This document shows, piece after piece, positions 7,258 to 13,434 of a stretch of DNA of 14,254 bases. The stretch lies in contig JAUNHS010000030.1 of NCBI GenBank assembly GCA_030523805.1, positions 1 through 14,254 of the forward strand, read 5' to 3'. The notes below the pieces were generated by a model that did no database searches, had not been told where the DNA came from, and worked only from the letters and a program-made list of their open reading frames with translations. The position numbers were made by a program, and so were the translations under genes. Position 1 is the stretch's first letter, and each line of letters opens with the position of its first letter. The DNA comes from Acinetobacter sp. Its GTDB lineage: Bacteria; Pseudomonadota; Gammaproteobacteria; Pseudomonadales; Moraxellaceae.

Positions 7258-7905
7258 ATGTTAAAGATTAAAAAAATTAAGCATAATCAAGAATATACAC
7301 CTGTATTTGAGCGTATGAAGCAAATCACAATGCAGCGAGATGAGCAGAGTGATGATGAATTGTGGTTATTGCAACATCATGATGTTTTAACGCAAGGTTT
7401 GGCAGGTAAGGCAGAGCATATTTTATTGCCAACGGATTTGCCTGTGGTGCAAAGCGACCGTGGTGGGCAGGTAACATGGCATGGCAAAGGGCAATTGGTC
7501 GCCTATTTTTTATTTGATTTAAATCGTTTGGGTTGGAATGTACGTCAGCTGGTGGATTTTGCAGAGCAGATGATGATTTGGCTCTTGGCACAATATGATA
7601 TTCAAGCCTATAGCAAAAAAGATGCCCCAGGTGTGTATGTAGATGAACGTAAAATTGGTTCATTAGGGTTTAAAATTCGTCGTGGGCGAAGTTATCACGG
7701 TTTTTCATTGAATATAGATTGTGATTTGGCAGGTTTTCAAACCATTAATCCATGTGGTTATGCAGGTTTGGAAATGGTACGCTTGTGTGATTTGGTGCAA
7801 CGAACGCCAAGTTTTGATGAATTGGCAGATTTGTGCCAGCAATACATACAACAGCGTCAAATTTTTTCGCAAATTGATATGTTAGAATGTGATCATATCG
7901 TATAA
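7258..7905 (+). CDS. lipB: Octanoyl-[acyl carrier protein]:protein octanoyltransferase
   Basis: LipB moves octanoyl groups from acyl carrier protein to the lipoyl domains of 2-oxoacid dehydrogenases and the glycine cleavage H protein, forming a thioester intermediate. The 215 residues include [16 protein letters not shown] (41-56), [16 protein letters not shown] (66-81), [22 protein letters not shown] (122-143) and [14 protein letters not shown] (160-173). The catalytic pair is Cys166 and Lys132, equivalent to E. coli Cys169 and Lys135. The usual HGPGQ turn reads HGKGQ here. The ATG at 7258 sits 4 bases after GGGGA; the ATG at 7255 is too close to it. The gene follows DUF493, as ybeD-lipB in enterics, but lipA is not next to it. 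Confidence 0.96.
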   Translation: MLKIKKIKHNQEYTPVFERMKQITMQRDEQSDDELWLLQHHDVLTQGLAGKAEHILLPTDLPVVQSDRGGQVTWHGKGQLVAYFLFDLNRLGWNVRQLVDFAEQMMIWLLAQYDIQAYSKKDAPGVYVDERKIGSLGFKIRRGRSYHGFSLNIDCDLAGFQTINPCGYAGLEMVRLCDLVQRTPSFDELADLCQQYIQQRQIFSQIDMLECDHIV

Positions 7906-7932
7906 GCATGATGTGGTGGAGTGGTAGAACAA

Positions 7933-8469
7933 ATGTTAAAACAGCTAAAACCAAAATTAAGTTATTTTTACGTTAAAGCCTTATTGGATATTGTTGGGCG
8001 TAGTTTAGTCTCGGCAAGTCAGGTAGATGCTAAAATCCAAAAGGAAATTGCTAAATTTCCTGTAGGTTATTGTTTTTCAATGAATGTTTTTTCTAGCGAT
8101 TTGGCTTTTTATGCTCAAGTTACGGAGCAGCAACAATTACGCTTATTATCCGCTCGTGAAGCACAGCAACAAGGCGTGGATTTGGAAATTCAATTTAAGC
8201 ATTTAAATCACGCATTTTTAGTTTTATCATTCCAAGAAAGTACTGCAAAAGCCTTTGCTAACGACCGTATGATTGTGAATGGCGATTTGGCGTATGCCGT
8301 GAAATTGGTGCGTTGTTTAAATCAGCTAGAAAGCATTATTTTACCAAAAGTGCTGGCAACCTTGGCAGTGAAAGAATATCCAAACAGTTTGCAAGTAAAA
8401 GAAAAATTGCTTTTGGCAGGACGAATTTATGGTCAAGTGGTGAAGTCTTATTTACCCTTGAAAAAGTAA
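7933..8469 (+). CDS. SCP2 sterol-carrier-type lipid-binding domain protein (UbiT-like)
   Basis: The 178-residue protein has an N-terminal helical segment (about 1-42) and a central SCP2-like fold. Visible are a strand pattern GYCFSMNVFSSDLAFYAQV (45-63), a variable turn, VDLEIQFKHLNHAFLVLSF (82-100), and the characteristic helix-strand AFANDRMIVNGDLAYAVKLVRCLNQLE (107-133). The same order of elements occurs in E. coli UbiT/YhbT, an accessory ubiquinone-pathway factor; identity to UbiT itself is not claimed. SCP2 domains bind long hydrophobic chains. GGAG at 7918-7921 supports the ATG at 7933 rather than the overlapping GTG at 7921. It begins 27 bp after lipB and ends 37 bp before the dehydrogenase gene, so it is probably in an operon with both. 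Confidence 0.75.
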   Translation: MLKQLKPKLSYFYVKALLDIVGRSLVSASQVDAKIQKEIAKFPVGYCFSMNVFSSDLAFYAQVTEQQQLRLLSAREAQQQGVDLEIQFKHLNHAFLVLSFQESTAKAFANDRMIVNGDLAYAVKLVRCLNQLESIILPKVLATLAVKEYPNSLQVKEKLLLAGRIYGQVVKSYLPLKK

Positions 8470-8506
8470 ACTTTTCAACAGTATACGAACAAAGAAGGAA
8501 ATGATG

Positions 8507-9691
8507 ATGTCTGCATATTATGAATTTTTTTGCCCAGTAAAGATTGTCGCAGGTCATGCTGCACTAGAAAATATTCCGTTTGAATTAAAGATTTTAGGTG
8601 CGAAGCGTCCATTAATTATTAGCGATCAAGGCGTGAAGCAAAATGGTTTGCTTAATCCGATTCAGCAAGTATTTGATGGGACGGAAGTAGAAATTGCAGG
8701 GATTTTTGACCATGTGCCTGCTGATTCTAGTGTAGATGTGGTGAGTGAAGTCGCAAAATATTATCGCCATCAGCAGTGCGATGCGATTTTGGCCGTGGGC
8801 GGCGGCTCGGTGATTGATACGGCAAAAGCAGTGAACATTTTGGTGTCTGAAGGGGGCGATGATGTTTTGCAATATGTTGGAGCTCATCATTTAACACGTC
8901 CACTCAAGCCATTATTTGTCATTCCAACCACGGCAGGCACAGGCTCTGAAGTAACGATGGTGGCGGTGATTTCGCACCCACAAAAACAGCAAAAAGTGTC
9001 TTTTGCATCGTATTATCTGATGCCGAATGTGGCTATTTTAGACCCACGCATGACGCTGACTTTACCAGCAAAAATTACTGCAATGACGGCTATGGACGCA
9101 CTGACGCACGCCATAGAAGCCTATACAGGGTTGGCACATAATGCGATGAGTGATGCCTATGCCACCGCTGCGATTGAAAAAATTAGCCAGTCTTTATTTG
9201 TGGTATTAGAACAACCTGACCATAAAGATGCACGCCTTGAATTGGCACAAGCATCTACCATGGCAGGGATTGCATTTTCTAATTCTATGGTGGCATTGGT
9301 GCATTCCTTGGGTCATGCTTTAGGGGCAGTGGCACATTTACCACATGGTTTGTGCATGAATTTATTCTTGCCTTATGTGTTGCGTTATAATTTAGAACAT
9401 GACCGTGAGCGATTGGCGAAATTATTATTGCCTTTGGCTGGAGCAGATGTTTTTGCAGCGACCCCAGCACAGCAGCGTGCTGAAAAAGTGATTGATACTA
9501 TTTTAAAAATGCGAGATCAATTACATCAGCTCACGCAATTACCACGCACATTGCAAGAAACAGGGCAAGTTTCGCCAGAGCAGTTTGATGAAATTGCTGA
9601 GAAAGCGTTAAATGATGGTTCTATTATTTTTAATCATCGTGAAGCGAGTTTTGAGCAATTAAAACAAATTTTACATGATGCTTGGCAATAA
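8507..9691 (+). CDS. Iron-containing (group III) alcohol dehydrogenase
   Basis: A cytoplasmic NAD(P)-dependent dehydrogenase of 394 residues, close to FucO/EutG/AdhB-type enzymes. The dinucleotide-binding site is AVGGGSVIDTAKA (96-108), followed by IPTTAGTGSEVT (139-150), the first family signature. The four metal ligands are visible: Asp197 and His201 in DALTHAIEAY, His266 in HSLGHALGA and His280 in HLPHGLCMN; their spacing equals that of FucO (Asp196, His200, His263, His277). The substrate cannot be told from sequence. Three ATGs run in a row at 8501, 8504 and 8507; AGGA at 8496-8499 is best placed for the third. It lies 12 bp before the DIP1984 gene, so the two are almost certainly co-transcribed. 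Confidence 0.93.
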   Translation: MSAYYEFFCPVKIVAGHAALENIPFELKILGAKRPLIISDQGVKQNGLLNPIQQVFDGTEVEIAGIFDHVPADSSVDVVSEVAKYYRHQQCDAILAVGGGSVIDTAKAVNILVSEGGDDVLQYVGAHHLTRPLKPLFVIPTTAGTGSEVTMVAVISHPQKQQKVSFASYYLMPNVAILDPRMTLTLPAKITAMTAMDALTHAIEAYTGLAHNAMSDAYATAAIEKISQSLFVVLEQPDHKDARLELAQASTMAGIAFSNSMVALVHSLGHALGAVAHLPHGLCMNLFLPYVLRYNLEHDRERLAKLLLPLAGADVFAATPAQQRAEKVIDTILKMRDQLHQLTQLPRTLQETGQVSPEQFDEIAEKALNDGSIIFNHREASFEQLKQILHDAWQ

Positions 9692-9703
9692 AGGAAGTGT
9701 ACA

Positions 9704-10165
9704 ATGATTTTAGCTGAAGCCTTATTATTACGCAGCGATTTGCAAAAGCAATTGGCATCACTGAAGCAGCGAATTAATAGTAATATGCTGGTGCAAGAAG
9801 GTGATGAACCAAATGAACACCCACAGGATTTAATCATTCACGCAATGCAACTGAATAAGCAATTACATCAGTTAATTTTGCAAATTCATCGCACCAATGC
9901 TGTGGCAAAATTACAAGATGGACGTTCATTGTTAAGCGTATTATTGCAACGAGATGAATGGATTGAGCACCATAAAATTTTAACGCAAGCCATTCAATAT
10001 GCCAATAAAGAGCCAGAGCGTTATAGCAGTCGTGAAATTAAATGGCAAAAAGTCATGAAAGTGGCACATTTGCAAAAGCAAGCAGATAAAATAAGTGCCG
10101 AAATTCGTGATTTAAATATGCTTATTCAAGAGCATAATTGGAAAATCCAGTTGCTTGAAGCGTAG
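9704..10165 (+). CDS. DIP1984 family protein (function unknown)
   Basis: This 153-residue, mostly helical protein matches the DIP1984 family, sometimes labelled 'septicolysin' in databases without evidence of lytic activity in most members. Features are the start MILAEALLLRSDLQKQL, the QEGDEPNEHPQDL segment (31-43), the signature HRTNAVAKLQDGRSLL (62-77), RYSSREIKW (106-114) and the terminal LNMLIQEHNWKIQLLEA, all in family order. Heptad-like hydrophobic spacing suggests coiled coils at both ends. There is no signal peptide or membrane segment, so a cytoplasmic location is likely. AGGA eight bases before the ATG supports the start. It is the last gene of the lipB run and is followed 39 bases later by a strong terminator. 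Confidence 0.88.
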   Translation: MILAEALLLRSDLQKQLASLKQRINSNMLVQEGDEPNEHPQDLIIHAMQLNKQLHQLILQIHRTNAVAKLQDGRSLLSVLLQRDEWIEHHKILTQAIQYANKEPERYSSREIKWQKVMKVAHLQKQADKISAEIRDLNMLIQEHNWKIQLLEA

Positions 10166-10204
10166 TTATTGATGTGATAATTGACGACACATCAGTTGTA
10201 ATAT

Positions 10205-10229
10205 AAAAAGGGCAAATCGCCCTTTTTTT
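10205..10229. terminator. Terminator after the DIP1984 gene
   Basis: Arms AAAAAGGGC (10205-10213) and GCCCTTTTT (10219-10227) enclose a 5-base loop and are followed by further Ts (to 10229). The A-run on the left makes it usable from the minus strand too, where it would be the first clear stop for transcripts coming from yciO. Confidence 0.9.
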
Positions 10230-10244
10230 GTGCGATGAATAAGC

Positions 10245-10273
10245 TGGAAAAATTCACACGGCTTGATTATAAT
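10245..10273 (+). promoter_or_regulatory. Promoter of the small RNA gene
   Basis: A perfect TATAAT (10268-10273) lies 7 bases before the first base of the RNA's 5' closing arm (10281). TGGAAA at 10245-10250 matches four of six -35 positions with a 17-base spacer. The fit between the promoter-predicted start and the start of the closing helix is the main support for plus-strand transcription. Confidence 0.7.
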
Positions 10274-10280
10274 TGAACGG

Positions 10281-10496
10281 CAGAAACACATGAAGCGAGT
10301 GCTAGACCTGAGTTTACGGTACGTTAGGTTGAAAATATAACGAACCGCTGAATGACATTGCACGAGAGCCAGCAGTATGACTTTTGCACTTTTTAGGCTC
10401 AGCACATGGCATATTTTATAGCGTGAGCATATCACGGTACATTTTATAAGGTTTAAAACCAGCACAACCAAGTACTGATCATGTGTTTCTGTTTTT
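10281..10496 (+). ncRNA. ssrS: Structured small RNA of about 211 nt, 6S RNA (SsrS) candidate
   Basis: The two ends, CAGAAACACATGA (10281-10293) and TCATGTGTTTCTG (10479-10491), form a perfect 13-bp helix, followed by T5 (10492-10496). A TATAAT sits 7 bases upstream. Inside, GTGCT (10299-10303) pairs with AGCAC (10461-10465). An apical arm forms from CGCT (10346-10349) with AGCG (10420-10423), ATG-CAT-GC (10352-10361) with GC-ATG-CAT (10402-10412), and GAGCC (10366-10370) with GGCTC (10396-10400). A closing stem, a wide AT-rich centre and an apical stem are the plan of 6S RNA, which mimics an open promoter and binds sigma-70 polymerase. The 5' block AAGCGAG...AG..CCTGAG resembles E. coli 6S (AAGCGGG..AG...CCTGAG) at a similar position. 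No protein frame fits. The RNA gene is well supported; the 6S name is tentative, and the usual zapA/fau neighbours are absent. Confidence 0.65.
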
Positions 10497-10510
10497 GCTT
10501 GACTATTTAA

Positions 10511-11125
10511 TTACTCAAAAGCACTGACATCGCTGATACCATAGCGGACAATATGTGCATGATCATCAGACAAATCTACAATACTGGCAGCCGTTGGCAA
10601 GCCATAGCTACTATCTAAAAATACATCTACTAATTTTTCTAATTGAAATGCAATCTCTTCAGGGTCGGATAAAATTTCATCGCTATCGGCCAATTGTAAG
10701 GTGCTAATCAGCATTGGTTCGCCAAGTTGTTCAAGCAACATTTGGCACAGTGGATAATCACTGATACGAAGAGCAATTGTTTTTTGCTTGCTCACTAAAT
10801 GCTTCGGCACAGCTTTGGTGGCTGGTAAAATGAATTGCGTTGCATTGGGTAAATGCGATTTAATGGCACGAAAAGCATGATTTTCTACAGTCGCATAGTG
10901 TGAAAGTTGCGATACATCTTGGCATAATAAGGTGTGTTGATATTTATCGTTTGCCCCACGCAAACGCATAATCCGTTCTACTGCAGTTTTATTGTTCATT
11001 TGGCAGCACAGCACATAACAAGCATCTGTCGCCATAATTGCAATTTGCCCATCTTTTAATGCAGTCGCAGCTTGTTGTATGAGACGGGGTTGTGGATTTT
11101 CAGGGTGAACGTGTAAGCGTAACAT
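10511..11125 (-). CDS. yciO: YciO-type protein of the Sua5/YrdC family
   Basis: The 204-residue protein has the YrdC fold that in TsaC/Sua5 makes threonylcarbamoyl-AMP for the t6A modification of tRNA. It follows E. coli YciO throughout: start LHVHPENPQPRLIQQA, ATDACYVLCC (32-41), RIMRLRGANDKYQHTLLCQDVSQLS (51-75), TQFILPATKAVPKHL (96-110), GEPMLISTLQ (135-144), SDPEEIAFQLEKLVD (153-167) and the DLSDD...VRYGISDV ending. The SANxSG motif of true TsaC is replaced by STLQLADS, so it is probably a YciO paralogue rather than the main t6A enzyme; YciO's physiological role is not settled. AGGAG seven bases before the ATG confirms the start. It follows epmC with a 38-bp gap and has no clear terminator of its own before the small RNA gene. 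Confidence 0.9.
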   Translation of the reverse strand: MLRLHVHPENPQPRLIQQAATALKDGQIAIMATDACYVLCCQMNNKTAVERIMRLRGANDKYQHTLLCQDVSQLSHYATVENHAFRAIKSHLPNATQFILPATKAVPKHLVSKQKTIALRISDYPLCQMLLEQLGEPMLISTLQLADSDEILSDPEEIAFQLEKLVDVFLDSSYGLPTAASIVDLSDDHAHIVRYGISDVSAFE

Positions 11126-11163
11126 AATGATACTCCTAATAAAAAAATGAAATAGACGAATAT

Positions 11164-11817
11164 TTAATCCAATTCAGTACGTTGAAATTCTTGTACAGTT
11201 AAAGGGCGACCTTGCCGTACGCTATGACAAATCGCTGTAATAAACACTTGAGCATCTCTCGGTAAGCGTTGTTCACCTGTAAAATAGCGTTGCACTTGCT
11301 CAAAAACATGGTCTTTAAATTGCTGACTATCGCCAGCTTCGCCAGTTAAATTATCTACAGATACACGAAATTTACGCCCAAAGGCTTTCATAAACAGCCA
11401 TTCAATGGCTTGAGGTTTGATTTCAACTTGTTCAAACAAACGTTGTTGCTCTTGGTTGCGTCCATCTGGTGCATACCAATAGCCCAAATCGGGTAATAAT
11501 CTGCGTTGTTCACCAGCAATCGTCCAATGGCTAATTTCGTGCATGGCACTATTAAAAAAGCCATGAGCAAATTGAATGCGTGCAGGATTGCCATCTTGTG
11601 CAGGAAAATATTCAGGTTCATCATCACCTTTGTAAAGCACCACATGATGATGTGCAAACCATTGATTAAAATGATGAATCAGCCAATCTACTTGTTGCGA
11701 TTCGCTATGATTTTCTTGCCAAGCTGTACTTGCTTGGAGTTGTGCTTTTTGTTCAGGATTGATACAATCCATAGGAAGTATCGCAGTGGGCGAAAGTGCT
11801 TGAAAAGAGCCAGCCAT
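11164..11817 (-). CDS. epmC: Elongation factor P hydroxylase (EpmC/YfcM)
   Basis: EpmC adds a hydroxyl group to the beta-lysylated lysine of elongation factor P, the last step after EpmB and EpmA. The 217-residue protein aligns with YfcM from about residue 43: VVLYKGDDEPEYFP (59-72), IQFAHGFFNSAMHEISHWTIAGEQRR (81-106) with the metal-binding HEISH (His93, Glu94, His97), LGYWYAPDGRNQEQQ (111-125), VEIKPQAIEWLF (131-142) and VSVDNLTGE (152-160). The first 40 or so residues extend beyond the E. coli protein (182 residues). An internal ATG at 11772 would shorten it by 15 residues but has no ribosome-binding site, while TGGA lies eight bases before the ATG at 11817. It is divergent from yceD and leads an epmC-yciO pair. 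Confidence 0.93.
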   Translation of the reverse strand: MAGSFQALSPTAILPMDCINPEQKAQLQASTAWQENHSESQQVDWLIHHFNQWFAHHHVVLYKGDDEPEYFPAQDGNPARIQFAHGFFNSAMHEISHWTIAGEQRRLLPDLGYWYAPDGRNQEQQRLFEQVEIKPQAIEWLFMKAFGRKFRVSVDNLTGEAGDSQQFKDHVFEQVQRYFTGEQRLPRDAQVFITAICHSVRQGRPLTVQEFQRTELD

Positions 11818-11840
11818 GAAATGAATCCACTAATGAAATA

Positions 11841-11855
11841 GATACAAATTGTATC
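11841..11855. repeat. 7-1-7 palindrome GATACAA-A-TTGTATC between epmC and yceD
   Basis: A perfect 7-bp inverted repeat with a single central base lies in the 68-bp divergent gap. On the minus strand it contains TACAAT (11853-11848), a five-of-six -10 candidate for epmC. It could be an operator, or part of overlapping promoters. Confidence 0.5.
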
Positions 11856-11885
11856 GCAAAATCATCACAAAATTAAGAGTAAAAC

Positions 11886-12440
11886 ATGACAGCAAATTAT
11901 TTTCCAGCACAAGTAGATCCGTTTAAACTTGCCGAGCAAGGTTTTCAATGGTCAGGTCAATTACCGTTAAGCCGTTTTCAGCGTTTGGCGAGTGATGCTT
12001 TGGGCGATAAAGACCAGCAAGTCATTCAATTTGAATGTAAATTATCTATGGACGCTTTCCATCGTTTTGTATGGTTAGATGCGACTATTCATCATGCTGA
12101 AGTAGCATTAGATTGCCAACGTTGTTTAAATCCTGTACAGTTGGATTTGGCAACTGATGTGCATTTAGCTATTTTAAATGATGAAAATATGGTAGATCGT
12201 TTAGAAGATGAAGTAGATTTTGTGGTACTTGGCGAAAATGATTCATCACACAAAGGCGATTATTTAAACCACGCTCAAGTAGATATTTTGGCATTGATTG
12301 AAGATGAATTATTGCTTTTAATTCCTTTTTCGCCAAAGCACGATGATTGCGAGCATCAATACCAACCGACAGAAATTGAAGTGGTAGAAGAAAAGCGTGA
12401 AAATCCGTTTGAAATTTTAGCCAGCTTAAAAAAGAGTTAA
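11886..12440 (+). CDS. yceD: YceD/DUF177 large-subunit rRNA accumulation protein
   Basis: YceD is needed for normal accumulation of 23S rRNA and is conserved next to rpmF. The 184-residue protein shows the DUF177 core: LSMDAFHRFVWLDATIHHAEVALDCQRCLNPVQLDL (53-88) with the CxxC pair Cys77/Cys80, then the acidic EDEVDFVVLGEND (107-119). The conserved VDILALIEDELLLLIPFSPKHDDC (132-155) carries Cys155. Residues 163-184 form an acidic-then-basic tail ending NPFEILASLKKS. AAGAG seven bases before the ATG supports the start. It lies 100 bp before rpmF; that gap contains a separate promoter, so L32 is probably made both from the joint message and from its own. No other function is likely given the motif and the neighbour. 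Confidence 0.94.
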   Translation: MTANYFPAQVDPFKLAEQGFQWSGQLPLSRFQRLASDALGDKDQQVIQFECKLSMDAFHRFVWLDATIHHAEVALDCQRCLNPVQLDLATDVHLAILNDENMVDRLEDEVDFVVLGENDSSHKGDYLNHAQVDILALIEDELLLLIPFSPKHDDCEHQYQPTEIEVVEEKRENPFEILASLKKS

Positions 12441-12478
12441 GAAAAACATACAAAAGGCTTTTTTATTGCATAGAAATG

Positions 12479-12487
12479 TGCTATAAT
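12479..12487 (+). promoter_or_regulatory. Extended -10 promoter of rpmF
   Basis: TGCTATAAT is a perfect TG-N-TATAAT element. The -35 position holds only a T-run. Transcription would start near 12494, giving a leader of about 47 bases to the rpmF ATG. Confidence 0.7.
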
Positions 12488-12540
12488 GCCGATAATGTCG
12501 TTCTAATTATCTTTTTAAGATTTTGTTTTAAGGAGCCGTC

Positions 12541-12723
12541 ATGGCAGTTCAACAAAACCGAAAAAGCCGTTCACGCCGTGATATGCGTCGTTCTCATGAT
12601 GCATTAACTGCTGCGACTTTGACTGTAGATCAAGCGACTGGTGAAACACATCGTCGTCACCATGTGACTAAAGATGGTTTCTATCGTGGTCGTCAATTAT
12701 TTGCTACTGCAAGTGCAGAATAA
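12541..12723 (+). CDS. rpmF: 50S ribosomal protein L32
   Basis: L32 is a small basic protein of the large ribosomal subunit near the peptide exit region. The 60 residues start [22 protein letters not shown] and continue through [27 protein letters not shown], matching the E. coli protein nearly position for position. There are no cysteines, so this is the zinc-independent form. A strong AGGAG five bases before the ATG is the best ribosome-binding site in the window, as expected for a ribosomal gene. The plsX-fabH genes that commonly follow rpmF in gammaproteobacteria are absent; a terminator closes the unit 27 bases after the stop. Confidence 0.98.
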   Translation: MAVQQNRKSRSRRDMRRSHDALTAATLTVDQATGETHRRHHVTKDGFYRGRQLFATASAE

Positions 12724-12750
12724 TTGTTGAAATTTCACTAGAAAATTTCT

Positions 12751-12782
12751 AAAAAAGAGAGCTGATAAAGGCTCTCTTTTTT
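12751..12782 (+). terminator. Terminator after rpmF
   Basis: Perfect 12-bp arms, AAAAAAGAGAGC (12751-12762) and GCTCTCTTTTTT (12771-12782), enclose an 8-base loop and end in T6. The A-run makes it potentially bidirectional. Confidence 0.92.
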
Positions 12783-12822
12783 ATTGTCTATCTTTTATTT
12801 AAGTTTTCATCATTAGTTCAAT

Positions 12823-12852
12823 AAAAAAGCAATATCTTGTGATATTGCTTTT
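12823..12852 (-). terminator. Terminator after rsfS
   Basis: Arms AAAAGCAATATC (12825-12836) and GATATTGCTTTT (12841-12852) form a perfect 12-bp stem with a 4-base loop. On the minus strand the stem is followed by further Ts. It lies 27 bases after the rsfS stop. Confidence 0.9.
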
Positions 12853-12879
12853 CATTTGATGAGAATGATTGAAAGTTAT

Positions 12880-13242
12880 TTATTCGGCAGCAGGAATTTG
12901 CCATAAACTTTCTAAATCATAGAATTTGCGAGCAGTCGGTAACATGACATGAACAATGACATTACTCAAATCGACTAAAATCCATTCTGCATCACGTTCG
13001 CCTTCCATACCTAATGGGCGAAAGCCTGCTTTTTTGGCTTCGTCTGCAACATTATCGGCAAGGGCTTTAACGTGGCGAGTAGATGTACCACTGGCGATAA
13101 GAATGGTATCAGTAACATTGCTGATATGGCGTACATCAATTTGTACAATATCTTTGGCTTTTAAATCGGTTAATGCTTGATACGCCACATCAATACACGC
13201 TTGTACATCGTGATTTTGGGGCGTTGATAAGTCCGTACTCAT
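12880..13242 (-). CDS. rsfS: Ribosomal silencing factor RsfS (YbeB/Iojap)
   Basis: RsfS binds ribosomal protein L14 on free large subunits and blocks joining with the small subunit, saving energy in poor growth conditions. The 120 residues carry the complete Iojap domain: AYQALTDLKAKDIVQIDV (20-37), ISNVTDTILIASGTSTRHVKALADNV (40-65), GFRPLGMEGERDAEWILVDLSNVIVHVM (73-100) and the ending RKFYDLESLW (105-114). The N-terminus is about 12 residues longer than in E. coli, from an ATG at 13242 with only a distant AGG before it. In enterics rsfS is near nadD and rlmH; here it stands alone between its own terminator and a divergent gene. Confidence 0.96.
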   Translation of the reverse strand: MSTDLSTPQNHDVQACIDVAYQALTDLKAKDIVQIDVRHISNVTDTILIASGTSTRHVKALADNVADEAKKAGFRPLGMEGERDAEWILVDLSNVIVHVMLPTARKFYDLESLWQIPAAE

Positions 13243-13347
13243 AGTGTCGGTGAAGACCTGTAAATTAATTTGAATAGAATAATATACCGTGTTTGCTATG
13301 AAATTTCAAATTTTTCTGCATTAAAATGGCTGTGAAATCGTAGGTAC

Positions 13348-13356
13348 TGTGATAAT
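13348..13356 (+). promoter_or_regulatory. Possible extended -10 promoter of the DUF2520 gene
   Basis: TGTGATAAT fits the extended -10 form with one mismatch (GATAAT). No good -35 is seen. The start would be near 13363, about 70 bases before the ATG, with an inverted repeat (13392-13410) in the leader. Confidence 0.4.
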
Positions 13357-13391
13357 ATGAATGTTTTCAATCTGTTAGATTGTGATAGTAA

Positions 13392-13410
13392 ATGATTATA
13401 AAATAATCAT
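13392..13410. repeat. Inverted repeat ATGATTAT-AAA-ATAATCAT before the DUF2520 gene
   Basis: Perfect 8-bp arms with a 3-base spacer lie 24 bases before the ATG at 13435, in the predicted leader. It may be an operator or a weak AT hairpin. No T-run follows, so it is not a terminator. Confidence 0.45.
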
Positions 13411-13434
13411 CGTAAATTATAGTGCAGGTAGATG

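Noticed and set aside
10166-10471. A 101-codon minus-strand open frame in the gap after DIP1984
   Set aside because: Its composition is not protein-like, it has no ribosome-binding site, and it overlaps the terminator and the strongly paired small RNA gene.
10281-10491. Small RNA transcribed from the minus strand
   Set aside because: No -10 box is correctly placed before the minus-strand 5' end and no T-run follows the minus-strand 3' arm; both are present on the plus strand.
13392-13410. Fur box upstream of the DUF2520 gene
   Set aside because: The arms are 8-3-8 and lack the GATAAT-type hexamer spacing of Fur sites; no iron gene is nearby.
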